Under the pieces are notes generated by a model. The model saw only the letters and a program-made list of their open reading frames with translations. It was not told the origin of the DNA and did not search any database. The translations under genes and the position numbers were made by a program. 64,000 bases of DNA, taken from Bauldia sp965232525 (lineage in GTDB: Bacteria; Pseudomonadota; Alphaproteobacteria; Rhizobiales; Kaistiaceae). Positions 1 through 9,267 of this stretch are shown piece after piece (within the stretch, counting starts at the first letter, position 1; every line of letters begins with the position of its first letter). The stretch is taken from the NCBI RefSeq assembly GCF_965232525.1, contig NZ_OZ246980.1:4030001-4094000 (forward strand), given 5' to 3'.

Positions 1-1329
1 CGTCAACGCGGCATCGACGGCGACGCCGACCTGGATATCGACTACTGGCATAATCAGGCCGAAGAGATCGCTGCGCGCGGCCAGCGGCTGCTCGCGGTCG
101 CGGTGAAGACCGGCGCGGCATCGCATTCGGACCTGCAGTTCCACGACGTGGATAACGGCCTGACGTTCCTCGGGCTGTTCGGCCTGATCGATCCGCCGCG
201 CGAGGAGGCAATTGCGGCGGTGGCCGAGTGCCGCTCGGCCGGCATCCGCGTCAAGATGATCACCGGCGACCATGCCGGCACCGCGACGGCGATTGCCCGC
301 GAACTCGGCCTTGAAAATCCGAAAGCGGCGCTGACCGGCAGCGATCTCGACACACTCGACGACGCGACCCTTCGCCAACGCGTCGGGGATACTTCGGTGT
401 TCGCGCGCACCAGCCCCGAACACAAGCTGCGCCTCGTCGAGGCGCTGCAGGCCAACGGCGCGGTCGTCGCCATGACCGGCGACGGTGTCAATGACGCCCC
501 GGCTCTGAAACGTGCCGACATTGGCATCGCCATGGGCATGAAGGGCACCGAAGCGGCCAAGGAAGCAGCCGAGATCGTACTCGCCGACGACAATTTCGCA
601 ACGATTGCAGCCGCCGTGAAGGCTGGGCGGACGGTCTACGACAATCTGAAGAAGGCGATCATCTTCCTGCTACCGGTCAACGGTGGCGAGTCGCTGACCC
701 TCGTCGCCGCGATCCTGCTCGGCCTCACTTTGCCGATCACGCCCCTGCAGATTCTGTGGGTCAACATGGTGAGCTCGGTCCTGCTCGCCATGACGCTGGC
801 GTTCGAACCGTCCGAGCCGGGTGTCATGCGGCGGGCACCGCGACCGCCGAAGGAGCCGATCCTCTCCGGCTTCGTGGTGTGGCGCGTCGCCTTCGTTTCG
901 GTGCTGTTCTGTATCGGCATCTTCGGCATGTTTGCATGGGCGCAGGCGACCGGATCGAGCGTCGAGGTTGCGCGGACGGTTGCCGTCAACACGCTAGTGG
1001 TGATGGAGATTTTCTACTTGTTCTCCGTCCGCTACCTGAACTCGACCTCGCTGACCGTGCGCGGCGCGCTCGGCACGCGAGCCGTGATCGTCGCCGTTCT
1101 GGCCGTGACCGCGCTGCAGTTCCTGTTCACCTACGCGCCCTTCATGGAAACGTTTTTCGGCACCCAACCGCTCACCCTCACCCAGGGCCTGCTCGTCTTT
1201 CTGGTCGGCCCCGTTGTTCTGGTTATCCTTGAAGTCGAGAAACGGGTCCGGGTCGCGCTAATTGGCCCACGAAACCCACACCCGCCTGCCGGCGGCCAAC
1301 CGGGACAGGCCCGTGCCGCTCATCACTGA
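1..1329 (+). CDS. Cation-transporting P-type ATPase, C-terminal part (5' end outside window)
   Basis: The reading frame is open from the first base and ends in TGA, giving the last 442 residues of a P-type ATPase that pumps cations across the inner membrane using ATP. Visible landmarks are MITGDHAGTA, the hinge TGDGVNDAPALKRADIGIAM in the P domain, and a C-terminal block of hydrophobic segments typical of the Cation_ATPase_C domain. The phosphorylated DKTGT motif and N domain lie upstream of the window. The architecture fits type II (Ca/Na/H) pumps; the ion cannot be read from this part. Its end overlaps the start of the KefB-like gene by 17 bases, so the two are probably cotranscribed. Confidence 0.9.
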   Translation, partial: RQRGIDGDADLDIDYWHNQAEEIAARGQRLLAVAVKTGAASHSDLQFHDVDNGLTFLGLFGLIDPPREEAIAAVAECRSAGIRVKMITGDHAGTATAIARELGLENPKAALTGSDLDTLDDATLRQRVGDTSVFARTSPEHKLRLVEALQANGAVVAMTGDGVNDAPALKRADIGIAMGMKGTEAAKEAAEIVLADDNFATIAAAVKAGRTVYDNLKKAIIFLLPVNGGESLTLVAAILLGLTLPITPLQILWVNMVSSVLLAMTLAFEPSEPGVMRRAPRPPKEPILSGFVVWRVAFVSVLFCIGIFGMFAWAQATGSSVEVARTVAVNTLVVMEIFYLFSVRYLNSTSLTVRGALGTRAVIVAVLAVTALQFLFTYAPFMETFFGTQPLTLTQGLLVFLVGPVVLVILEVEKRVRVALIGPRNPHPPAGGQPGQARAAHH

Positions 1330-3043
1330 AGCGATCAGCAGCTACATCTTCTACGAGATCGCCGCGCTCCTCGTCCTTGCCGCGGCGGTTGGCTTCGTCG
1401 GCCTGCTGCTGCGTCAGCCGTTGATCGTCAGCTTCATCGCCGTCGGCATCCTCGCCGGCCCGTCGGTGCTGAACGTTGCTCAGTCGGACGAGTACATCGA
1501 CCTGCTTGCCGAACTCGGCATCGCCGTTCTGTTGTTCCTCGTCGGGCTCAAGCTCGACCTGAAGCTGATCCGCACCCTCGGCCCGGTGGCGTTGATGACC
1601 GGGCTCGGCCAGGTCGCCTTCACCACCATCTTCGGCTTCCTGATCGGCCTCGCCCTTGGCCTCGATGCCGTCACCAGCTTCTACGTCGCGGTGGCGCTGA
1701 CGTTTTCCTCGACCATCATCATCGTCAAACTCCTCTCCGACAAACGCGAGATTGATTCGCTCCACGGCCGCATCGCCTTGGGCTTCCTGATCGTTCAGGA
1801 CCTGGTCGTCGTGTTCGCCATGATCGTCCTGTCCGCCATCGGCATCGGTGCTCAGGGCGACGCGGCGCTCACCGACATTTTGGAGGTGTTCGGCTACGGC
1901 CTGGCGATGCTGGTTGCCGTGGGCCTGTTCATCCGCTATCTCGCCAACCCGCTGGTCGAGCGCCTGTCGCGGGCGCCGGAGCTGCTGCTCTCGTTCGCGA
2001 TCGGCTGGGCGGCCCTGCTCGCCGCGCTGGGGCACTATTTCGGGTTCGGCAAGGAACTCGGCGGGCTGCTCGCCGGGGTGTCGCTCGCCTCGACGCCGTT
2101 CCGCGAGGCGATCGCCGCCCGGCTGTCGTCGCTCCGCGATTTCCTGCTGCTGTTCTTCTTCATCGCGCTCGGCGCGTCGCTCGATCTCAGCGTGCTCGGC
2201 GCCAGCCTGGTCGCCGCGATCGTCTTCTCCCTGTTCGTGCTGATCGGCAATCCGCTGATCGTGCTGATCATCATGCGGGCCATGGGCTACCGCAAACGGA
2301 CCGGCTTCCTCGCCGGCCTGACCGTCGCCCAGATCAGCGAGTTCTCGCTGATCTTCATGGCGATGGGCGTATCGATCGGCCATGTCGCCGCCGAGGCCCT
2401 CGGGCTGGTGACTCTGGTCGGCCTGATCACCATCGCCGCCTCGACCTATATGATCACCTACTCCCACCAGCTCTACGCCCGGTTGGAGCCGATGCTCCGG
2501 GTGTTCAATCGCCGCAGTGGTCAGCCGGACGAGGAGGCCGGCATCAGCGAGGCGCATCGATACGACGTCCTGATTTTTGGCCTCGGCCGCTACGGTTTGG
2601 CGATCGCCCGCCAACTGCGCGCTGCCGGGCAGCGGGTGTACGGCGTTGACTTCGACCCGATCGCGGTCCGCTATGCCAGGGCGCAGGGCTTCGACGTCGT
2701 CTACGGTGATGCCACCGACCCTGAATTCGTCGCCCACCTGCCGCTGGAGGGCGCCGCCTGGGCGGTGTCCGCCGTCCCCGAGCACGATACCGGCGTGACC
2801 CACGAAGACCCGCGTCTGTCGCTGATCCACTCGCTGCGCGAATTGAAATTCACCGGCCGGATCGCCGTCTCCGCCCACCATGACGACGCCGCCGAGGAGA
2901 TGGAAGCGGCCGGCGCCGACTTGGTGCTGATGCCGTTCCGCGACGCTGCCTCGCAGGCCGCCGCGCTGATCGCCACCGACGCGCCTCCACCCGCGCCGCT
3001 GGAGCCTGCCGACCCCGAGGGACAGAAGGAGTTCGCGCCGTGA
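1313..3043 (+). CDS. KefB-like monovalent cation:proton antiporter with TrkA-N domain
   Basis: This encodes a 576-residue CPA2-type inner-membrane antiporter, probably exchanging K+ or Na+ for protons. About 12 hydrophobic helices fill residues 10-390. A cytoplasmic Rossmann domain of the TrkA-N/RCK type starts near residue 415 with IFGLGRYGLAIARQL, the GxGxxG nucleotide-binding turn, followed by the acidic VDFD strand end. The GTG at 1313 is preferred: it keeps a short overlap with the ATPase gene and starts just before the first helix. A TTG at 1262 would add 17 polar residues. It sits between a P-type ATPase and a UspA gene, which fits ion balance under stress. Confidence 0.88.
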   Translation: MPLITEAISSYIFYEIAALLVLAAAVGFVGLLLRQPLIVSFIAVGILAGPSVLNVAQSDEYIDLLAELGIAVLLFLVGLKLDLKLIRTLGPVALMTGLGQVAFTTIFGFLIGLALGLDAVTSFYVAVALTFSSTIIIVKLLSDKREIDSLHGRIALGFLIVQDLVVVFAMIVLSAIGIGAQGDAALTDILEVFGYGLAMLVAVGLFIRYLANPLVERLSRAPELLLSFAIGWAALLAALGHYFGFGKELGGLLAGVSLASTPFREAIAARLSSLRDFLLLFFFIALGASLDLSVLGASLVAAIVFSLFVLIGNPLIVLIIMRAMGYRKRTGFLAGLTVAQISEFSLIFMAMGVSIGHVAAEALGLVTLVGLITIAASTYMITYSHQLYARLEPMLRVFNRRSGQPDEEAGISEAHRYDVLIFGLGRYGLAIARQLRAAGQRVYGVDFDPIAVRYARAQGFDVVYGDATDPEFVAHLPLEGAAWAVSAVPEHDTGVTHEDPRLSLIHSLRELKFTGRIAVSAHHDDAAEEMEAAGADLVLMPFRDAASQAAALIATDAPPPAPLEPADPEGQKEFAP

Positions 3044-4068
3044 TCGAGACCGTTGCCGACGCGAGCGATGTCATTGGCAATGACACGTTTTCAAAGCTTC
3101 TCGCGGTGTGCACGGCGCAGGGCGGCGATGCGGCCACGGTCGAAGCTGCGGCCAGCCACGCGCGATCCTGGGGCGCATCGCTGTCGCTGATGGTCGCGGT
3201 CGAGCCTCCGCCCGAGATCGACCGGATCGCCGCCGCGACCGGTGTGGCGGCTGCCGAGATCGAAGCACGGCTCATTCGCGACCACCATGATCGTGCCGTC
3301 GGATTGGCCGAACAATTCGCCGCCGATCTCGACCCGACCGTCGCCGTCCGGCTCGGCAAGCCGTTCCTCGAAGTCATCCGCTATGTCGTCGCTGGCGATG
3401 TCGATCTGGTGATCAAGGCCGCCGAGGAGCTGAGCGGCATCCACCACTATTTCTTCACCAGCACCGACCAGCATCTGCTGCGCAAATGCCCCTGCCCCGT
3501 CTGGCTGCGGCTCGACCATGACGGCTCCAGGCCGATCCGGACGATTCTGGCTGCGGTCGACATCGGCCAGTCGCTGTCCGGCGAGCCCGAGACGATTGCA
3601 AGCCTCAACCGCAACATCCTGTCGGTCGCGACCCGGTTCGGCGCGGCGGAAGGTGCCGACGTCCACGTGCTTCATGTTTGGGATGCGCCGAGCGAGGGGC
3701 TGGTCCGTATGTGGTCCGGCGGGCCGGACCCCGACAAGGCGGCGGAAGACTATGTCAGCGACGTCCGCACCGGACACATCCTGGCCCTTGACCGTCTGAT
3801 CGGTCAGGCTAACGCCGCCGGCGGCCCAGCCTCGGGACGCGCGGTCCAGTTCCTGCCGCGGCTGGAACGCGGCGACGCGCGCAGTGTCGTTCCGCAGCAG
3901 GTCCAAGCGCTCGAAGCCGACCTGCTCGTCATGGGCACCATCGCCCGCACCGGCGTGCCCGGCTTCTTCATCGGCAATACAGCAGAAGACGTTCTGAACA
4001 GCGTCGATTGCTCCGTCGTCACTGTCAAACCGTCCGACTATGTCAGCCCGGTGATTGCCGGCGGCTGA
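3040..4068 (+). CDS. Universal stress protein, tandem UspA domains
   Basis: This encodes a 342-residue cytoplasmic protein with two consecutive Usp domains, about residues 10-155 and 165-338. The second domain ends with MGTIARTGVPGFFIGNTAED and then a VDCSVVTVKP strand, the usual UspA ATP-binding glycine loop and final strand. The GTG start overlaps the antiporter stop in a GTGA junction, so translation is probably coupled. Members bind nucleotides and assist stress survival; coupling to ion transporters is a common arrangement. No enzymatic activity is predicted. Confidence 0.88.
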   Translation: MIETVADASDVIGNDTFSKLLAVCTAQGGDAATVEAAASHARSWGASLSLMVAVEPPPEIDRIAAATGVAAAEIEARLIRDHHDRAVGLAEQFAADLDPTVAVRLGKPFLEVIRYVVAGDVDLVIKAAEELSGIHHYFFTSTDQHLLRKCPCPVWLRLDHDGSRPIRTILAAVDIGQSLSGEPETIASLNRNILSVATRFGAAEGADVHVLHVWDAPSEGLVRMWSGGPDPDKAAEDYVSDVRTGHILALDRLIGQANAAGGPASGRAVQFLPRLERGDARSVVPQQVQALEADLLVMGTIARTGVPGFFIGNTAEDVLNSVDCSVVTVKPSDYVSPVIAGG

Positions 4069-4092
4069 TCGCCAGCGCCAATCAATGCCCGC

Positions 4093-4121
4093 TTGACAGA
4101 TCGCCTCTGCCCGCCGTAAAT
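4093..4121 (+). promoter_or_regulatory. Candidate sigma70 promoter for the LacI-family gene
   Basis: A perfect -35 TTGACA at 4093-4098 is followed after exactly 17 bases by GTAAAT at 4116-4121, a weak -10 (3 of 6 consensus positions). It lies about 25 bases before the regulator start at 4146. The -35 match is convincing and the -10 is not. Confidence 0.4.
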
Positions 4122-4145
4122 GAGGTACGTCACTCAAACGGAACG

Positions 4146-5234
4146 ATGCATCGCCCCATGTCGGTCACCATGCGCGATATTGCCCGCAGCGCCGGCGTCA
4201 GCCTGGCGACGGTCGATCGCGTCCTCAATGGCCGCGGGGCACGGCCGGCGACCGAAAAGCGCGTCCGCGATGCCGCCAACTCTTTGAATTACAAGAGAAA
4301 CGTCAACGCGATCCGGCTGAACCGGCGCGGTCGACGACGGTTTCGCGTCTTCCTCCCCGATGTCAAAGCGCTGTTCGTGCAAATGCTGGCCGACATCGTC
4401 CGCGATCAGGCCGCTGAATTGGCGGCCAGTGGCGTCTCCATCGAAGTCGTTCATTTCGACCAGACGAAGGTCAAGGCGCTGGCCAATGAGCTACGTATTG
4501 CATCGCAGCATGTTGATGGGATCGCCATGCTGGCACCGTCCGAGCCGGCGATTGTCGAAGCGGTCGACGACATCACCGCCAGCGGCGTTCCGGTGGTGAC
4601 CCTCGTTTCGGACCAGCCCGCGTCGCGGCGGATCGGCTTCGCCGGTGTCGATAACGTCGCCGCCGGTCGCGCCGGCGCGGACTTGCTTGGCCGCATGCTT
4701 GCCGGTCGCAGCGGCTCCGTGGTCATTGTCATGCCCCGCCTCCAGGTCGATGATCACCGCCGTCGGGTCGTCGGCTTTCATGCGGTCTTCGCGGACTCCT
4801 ACCCACAGTTTCCGATCGTCGAGTGCCGCTTCCCGGAAGGGTCGCTCGACGAGGTTGCCGAACAGGTCCAGGAGGTATTGGCCACCACCGACAACGTCGC
4901 CGGGGTGCTTTCCACCGGTGGTAACACCCGCGCAGTCGTCAAGGCCATCGATGCCGTTGCGCTCGATCCGCGACCGGTATTCGTCGGCTACGATCTGACC
5001 CCGACCTCGCGGCGCTACCTGGCCGAAGGCGACATGGACGCGGTGATCGCCCAGTCGCCGGTTGATCAGGTCACGATGACCGTCGATATGCTGATGCGGG
5101 CATCGGACGGCGAGCCGATCGAAGCCGGTGCCGGCAATGCCAATATCGAGATTTTCATGCGCTACAACCTGCCGCCCGCCGGACGGCTGGACCACGCCGT
5201 GGCGCAGCGGGCGAAGGAGACCTTGATCACCTAA
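4146..5234 (+). CDS. LacI/GalR-family transcriptional regulator
   Basis: This encodes a 362-residue repressor. The N-terminal helix-turn-helix is clear (MRDIARSAGVSLATVDRVL, followed by NGRG), with the hinge helix after it. A periplasmic-binding-protein-like sensor domain runs from about residue 60 to the end. Starts at 4146, 4158 and 4170 are all in frame just before the HTH; 4146 is used here, without a strong ribosome-binding site. It is immediately upstream of, and collinear with, a CUT2 sugar transporter and two sugar enzymes, so it very likely controls that operon in response to the imported sugar or polyol. Confidence 0.88.
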   Translation: MHRPMSVTMRDIARSAGVSLATVDRVLNGRGARPATEKRVRDAANSLNYKRNVNAIRLNRRGRRRFRVFLPDVKALFVQMLADIVRDQAAELAASGVSIEVVHFDQTKVKALANELRIASQHVDGIAMLAPSEPAIVEAVDDITASGVPVVTLVSDQPASRRIGFAGVDNVAAGRAGADLLGRMLAGRSGSVVIVMPRLQVDDHRRRVVGFHAVFADSYPQFPIVECRFPEGSLDEVAEQVQEVLATTDNVAGVLSTGGNTRAVVKAIDAVALDPRPVFVGYDLTPTSRRYLAEGDMDAVIAQSPVDQVTMTVDMLMRASDGEPIEAGAGNANIEIFMRYNLPPAGRLDHAVAQRAKETLIT

Positions 5235-5303
5235 CGCCAATCCGGTGGCGTCGTAAGCAGCGGCGCCTCTTCATCGACCAAGACGAAAACTGGGAGGAAG
5301 ACG

Positions 5304-6305
5304 ATGAAACACATGACAAGATGTCTGCTCGGGGCCGCCGTCGTCGCGACCGCATTGGGAACGGCGACGGTCACCGCCTCGGCGCAAGGCCTCGGCGAAA
5401 ACTGGTGCTCCGACGTCCAGGTCCGCTTCTTCACCGGCGGCGCCGAAGGCGATGCGTTCGGTTCGATCGTTCAGGCCGGCGCCGAACAGGCGGCCATCGA
5501 CACCGGCGCCAATCTCGAGCTGCTGTTCTCCGGCTGGGACGCGGAAATGATGGTTCAGCAGTTGCGCGAAGCGGTCGCCGTCGAGGTCGACGCGATCGGC
5601 ATGATGGGTCACCCCGGTGGCGCGGCGATCATGCCGCTGGCCGAGGAAGCCGCCGAAAAGGGCATCTACATGATGTACCAGAACGTCGACGTGCCGGACG
5701 TGCGCGCCGCGCATGGCGGCGGCTATATCGGCGTGCTCGACCTCTACGCTCAGGGAGAGGCCCTCGCCCAGGAAGCCATCCGCCGCTTCGATCTGAAGGA
5801 AGGCGACACCGCGCTCGTCTTCGTCCCGCTCGGGCAGGAAGAGCGCGGCCGGCGCGAACGGGCGCTCGTCGACGTCTTCGAGGGCGTCGGCATTGAGGTC
5901 CAGGTTGTCGACGCCAAGACCGAATACGGCGCCGATCCGAACCTGGCGATCCCGATCATCACCGCCGCCGTGCTCGCCAATCCCGAGCTCGATCTGATCG
6001 GCTATCCCGGCGGTCAGATGCTCGGCAACGCCCCGACCTACATGGACGCCGCGGGCGCCGAAGCCGGCCAGATCATCAACATCGGCTTCGACACCAGCCC
6101 GCAGATCATCGACGGCTTCGGGCGCGGCTATGTCCAGTTGACCTCCGATCAGCAGCCCTTCAACCAGGGCTACCTGGCGGTGCTCAGCCTCTGCCAGCAG
6201 GCGGTCCTCGGCCTCGCACCGATCACCGAGGACACCGGCGCCGGCTTCGTCACCGACGACAACTACGAAACCGTCGGCGAGCTCGCCACGCGCGGTCTAC
6301 GGTAG
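5304..6305 (+). CDS. Periplasmic sugar-binding protein of a CUT2 ABC transporter
   Basis: This encodes a 333-residue solute receptor of the Peripla_BP_4 (ribose/fructose/inositol) type. Residues 1-28 form a Sec signal peptide ending at TASAQG. The mature part has the two-lobed repeat of this fold, with the typical GNAPTYMDA and INIGFDTSPQIIDGF stretches. A strong Shine-Dalgarno (GGGAGGAAG) precedes the ATG. It is the first structural gene after the LacI regulator and is followed by the ATPase and permease. The ligand cannot be deduced; a sugar or cyclitol is expected from the enzymes downstream. Confidence 0.88.
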   Translation: MKHMTRCLLGAAVVATALGTATVTASAQGLGENWCSDVQVRFFTGGAEGDAFGSIVQAGAEQAAIDTGANLELLFSGWDAEMMVQQLREAVAVEVDAIGMMGHPGGAAIMPLAEEAAEKGIYMMYQNVDVPDVRAAHGGGYIGVLDLYAQGEALAQEAIRRFDLKEGDTALVFVPLGQEERGRRERALVDVFEGVGIEVQVVDAKTEYGADPNLAIPIITAAVLANPELDLIGYPGGQMLGNAPTYMDAAGAEAGQIINIGFDTSPQIIDGFGRGYVQLTSDQQPFNQGYLAVLSLCQQAVLGLAPITEDTGAGFVTDDNYETVGELATRGLR

Positions 6306-6381
6306 AACACAGCGACGAGACGGCGGTCCGCGGCTTCCCGCCCGGACCGCCGATGACGCGCCAACCGGGTGAGCCACATCG

Positions 6382-7185
6382 ATGAGCGACCGCATAATCG
6401 AACTCCGCAACATCACCAAGTCGTTCGGGATGGTCCGCGCCCTCCACGACGTCAGCCTGCATGTCGACAAGGGCGAAGTTGTCGGCCTGATCGGCGACAA
6501 TGGCGCCGGCAAATCGACCCTGATCAAGGTCCTTGCCGGCGTTCATGCGCCCGATGGCGGTGAGATCCGCGTGCGCGGCGAGCAGGTTCATGGCTGGAGC
6601 GCCAATCGGTCGCGCGAAGCGGGTATCGAGACGGTGTTCCAGGACCGCGCCCTGTGCGTCCAGCAGTCCATCGTTGCCAATATCTTCATGGGCAAGGAAC
6701 TGACCAGCGCCTTCGGGTTCCTTCGCAATCGCAAGCAGATTCACGAGGCGGAGCGCTTGATGCGCGACATCGGCTTCACGTCCAAGCTGATCAATCCCAA
6801 TTCGATCGTCGGCAAGCTCTCCGGCGGCGAGCGCCAGGGCATCGCCATCGCCCGCGCGATCTACAACAACGCCGAACTGGTGGTGCTCGACGAGCCGACC
6901 ACCGCGCTCTCGATCACCGAGACCGAGAAGGTGTTCTCCTTCGTCCGCGCGGTTCAGGAGTCCGGCCGATCGGTTCTGTTCATCGGCCACAACATCCAGC
7001 ACGTGTTCGATATCGCCGATCGCTTTGTCGTGCTCGACCGCGGCCGCACGGCGCTGCAGGCGGACAAGGCACAGGTCGACTCGGCCGACGCCATGGTCCA
7101 CTACATGCGCGACGTCGCCGCCGGCCGCACACCGCACCTCCGGGGAATCGCATCCGAACACATGACCGCGGAGGCGGGACTATGA
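6382..7185 (+). CDS. Sugar ABC transporter ATP-binding protein, single-domain
   Basis: This encodes a 267-residue ABC ATPase. Walker A is GDNGAGKST near residue 37, the signature is LSGGERQG, and Walker B is LVVLDEPTTALS followed by an H-loop in IGHNIQHVF. Most CUT2 systems (RbsA, MglA) use a roughly 500-residue double ATPase. This one has one ABC domain, as in the FrcA fructose systems of rhizobia, and would act as a homodimer. It ends in an ATGA overlap with the permease gene. Confidence 0.9.
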   Translation: MSDRIIELRNITKSFGMVRALHDVSLHVDKGEVVGLIGDNGAGKSTLIKVLAGVHAPDGGEIRVRGEQVHGWSANRSREAGIETVFQDRALCVQQSIVANIFMGKELTSAFGFLRNRKQIHEAERLMRDIGFTSKLINPNSIVGKLSGGERQGIAIARAIYNNAELVVLDEPTTALSITETEKVFSFVRAVQESGRSVLFIGHNIQHVFDIADRFVVLDRGRTALQADKAQVDSADAMVHYMRDVAAGRTPHLRGIASEHMTAEAGL

Positions 7186-8213
7186 CCACCATCGAAGACC
7201 GCGAACAGACAATGGGCGCGGCCGGCAAGAGCCCCGCGCCGGCGCCGACGCAGCACACCGTCCGGTCGCTGCTGCAGCAGAACCGCCTGTGGCTCGGAAC
7301 CCTCGCCTTCTTCCTTGTGCTGCTGGCGATCTTCATCGTCATCAACCCCCAGGTCTTCCTGAACCCGGCGATCTACCGCTCGATCATGCTGACCGTGCCG
7401 ATCGCCATCTTCCTCGTCGTCCCGGCGGTCTTCGTCGTCACCGCCGGCGAGATCGATCTGTCCTTCCCCTCGGTGATGGGCCTGTCCGCCTGGGCCTTCG
7501 CCATCGTCGTCCAGAGCGGCTACGACCCGTTCCTCGGCATGCTCGCCTGCATCGCGCTCGGCTCCGCCATGGGCTTCGCCGTCGGCGGTCTGGTCGTCTA
7601 CGGCAACCTGTCGTCGCTGGTCGCGACCCTCGGTATGAACTTCCTGCTCCGCGGCCTGATCATGATCATCTCCGGCGGGCGCTCGATCGCCGTACCGGAG
7701 CTGCGCGAGACCACCATCCATTCGATCGTCGCCGGCCGCCTCTTCGATATCCCGATGCAGATGATCTGGGCGGTCGCCTTCGTCATCTTTTGCGCCTTCC
7801 TCTACAATCGCCACCGCTTCGGCGCCCATGTCCATCATGTCGGCGACAATCCCGACAGCGCCGAGCAGATGGGGATCAGCACCCGCCGCGTCCGGGTCAG
7901 CGTGTTTGCCTTTATGGGGCTTGGCGCCTCGCTCGCCGGCATCGTCTCGCTGATGATCAACTTCACCTGGTGGCCGACCACGGGCGAGGGTTTTCTGCTC
8001 GTCGCATTGGCGGCCTTGTTCGTCGGCGGCACCCCGGCCTGGGGCGGCATCGGTACCGTGATCGGCGGGGCGATCGGCGCGGTTATCGTCTCCTTCATGG
8101 AAACCGGCGTGGTCGCCGCCGGCATGGACGGCTTCTTCGTTCAGTTCTTCAGCGGCCTGATCATCATCCTGGCGCTGCTCGGCCATCGCTTCCACGGCGG
8201 ACGGGTGCGCTGA
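7182..8213 (+). CDS. Sugar ABC transporter permease (CUT2, FrcC/RbsC-like)
   Basis: This encodes a 343-residue inner-membrane permease of the BPD_transp_2 family. After a polar N-terminal tail of about 45 residues come eight to ten hydrophobic segments and the characteristic GEIDLSFPSVMGLSAWAFA stretch, then ISGGRSIAVPE and a glycine-rich C-terminal region. The ATG overlaps the ATPase stop by four bases (ATGA). A homodimer should form the pore with the single-domain ATPase encoded just upstream. Confidence 0.9.
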   Translation: MTTIEDREQTMGAAGKSPAPAPTQHTVRSLLQQNRLWLGTLAFFLVLLAIFIVINPQVFLNPAIYRSIMLTVPIAIFLVVPAVFVVTAGEIDLSFPSVMGLSAWAFAIVVQSGYDPFLGMLACIALGSAMGFAVGGLVVYGNLSSLVATLGMNFLLRGLIMIISGGRSIAVPELRETTIHSIVAGRLFDIPMQMIWAVAFVIFCAFLYNRHRFGAHVHHVGDNPDSAEQMGISTRRVRVSVFAFMGLGASLAGIVSLMINFTWWPTTGEGFLLVALAALFVGGTPAWGGIGTVIGGAIGAVIVSFMETGVVAAGMDGFFVQFFSGLIIILALLGHRFHGGRVR

Positions 8214-8238
8214 GGGGTCCAACCGTACGAGTACTTCC

Positions 8239-9267
8239 ATGCGCGTCATTCAAGTGGGCTGCGGCCTGATCAGCGGTCGGTGGCTCGACGCCATCAGGGC
8301 GCATGGCGATCTCGAACCGGTCGCCCTTGTCGATGTTGACCAGGACGCCGCCCGCGAGGCGGCGGCAAGCCGCGGCTTCGACGTGCCGATCTTCGCCGAT
8401 GCCCATGACGCCCTGGCCAATGTCGCTGCCGACGTCGTGTTCGACTGCACCCCGCCCAAGGTCCATCGCGACGTCACGCTGGCGGCGCTCGGTGCCGGTC
8501 GCCACGTCTTCGGTGAAAAGCCGATGGCCGAGGAGATGGATGAGGCCAGGGCCATGGTCGATGCGGCCCACGCCAGCGGCAAGACCTATGCGGTCATGCA
8601 GAACCGGCGGTTCGATCCCAACATCCGGGCGCTCCGCGCCTTCATCGAATCCGGTGCGATCGGCCGGCTCACCACCGTCGACGCCGAATTTTACATCAGC
8701 CCACACTTCGGCGGCTTCCGCGAAACAATGAACCATGTCCTGCTTCTCGACATGGCGATCCACACCTTCGACGCCGCGCGCTTTCTCACCGGCGCCAACG
8801 CCGAGGCGGTGTACTGCCATGAGTGGAACCCGCGCGGATCGTGGTATGCCCATGGCGCCTCGGCGTCCGCCATCTTCGAGATGACCGACGGCATCGTCTT
8901 CAATTATCTCGGCAGTTGGTGCGCCGAGGGCCTGCACACAGCCTGGGAGGGTTCGTGGCGGCTGATCGGCGAGCGCGGCTCCATCACCTGGGACGGCGCC
9001 ACCGGCCTCCGCTGCCAGGTGGTCGAGGGCAGCGGCGCCTTCATCAACAACCAGGTCGATATCCCCGGTCCCAAGCTGGTCGAAGGCGAGCCCGATACCT
9101 GGCACGATCGCGCCATCCGCGACTTCGTCGACAAGATTTCGCGCAGCGCGACGCCCGAGACCGTATGCGACGACAACATCCACAGCCTGGCGATGGTGCT
9201 CGGCGCGATCGAAAGCAGCAAGCGGGGTGCCCGAGTCGCCTCGCCCCTCATGGAGACGACAACGTGA
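8239..9267 (+). CDS. Gfo/Idh/MocA-family NAD(P)-dependent dehydrogenase
   Basis: This encodes a 342-residue oxidoreductase. The N-terminal Rossmann domain starts with IQVGCGLISGRW, and the conserved catalytic lysine lies in GEKPMAEE near residue 95. A C-terminal alpha/beta dimerisation and substrate domain follows. Family members oxidise a hydroxyl of sugars, sugar acids or inositols with NAD(P). It lies between the CUT2 permease and a sugar isomerase/epimerase that it overlaps by four bases (GTGA), so it most likely performs the first oxidation of the imported compound. Confidence 0.87.
   Translation: MRVIQVGCGLISGRWLDAIRAHGDLEPVALVDVDQDAAREAAASRGFDVPIFADAHDALANVAADVVFDCTPPKVHRDVTLAALGAGRHVFGEKPMAEEMDEARAMVDAAHASGKTYAVMQNRRFDPNIRALRAFIESGAIGRLTTVDAEFYISPHFGGFRETMNHVLLLDMAIHTFDAARFLTGANAEAVYCHEWNPRGSWYAHGASASAIFEMTDGIVFNYLGSWCAEGLHTAWEGSWRLIGERGSITWDGATGLRCQVVEGSGAFINNQVDIPGPKLVEGEPDTWHDRAIRDFVDKISRSATPETVCDDNIHSLAMVLGAIESSKRGARVASPLMETTT

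Noticed and set aside
54..593. Long minus-strand frame opposite the P-type ATPase
   Set aside because: The plus strand has unmistakable ATPase motifs; the opposite frame has no domain and reflects high GC.
1223..2881. 552-codon minus-strand frame opposite the KefB-like gene
   Set aside because: Its composition is a GC-driven shadow (Asp/Glu/Arg/Gln-rich, repetitive), and the plus strand encodes a clear antiporter.
7101..8249. 382-codon minus-strand frame opposite the sugar permease
   Set aside because: Charged, repetitive shadow with no motif; the permease frame is supported by family sequence and operon overlap.
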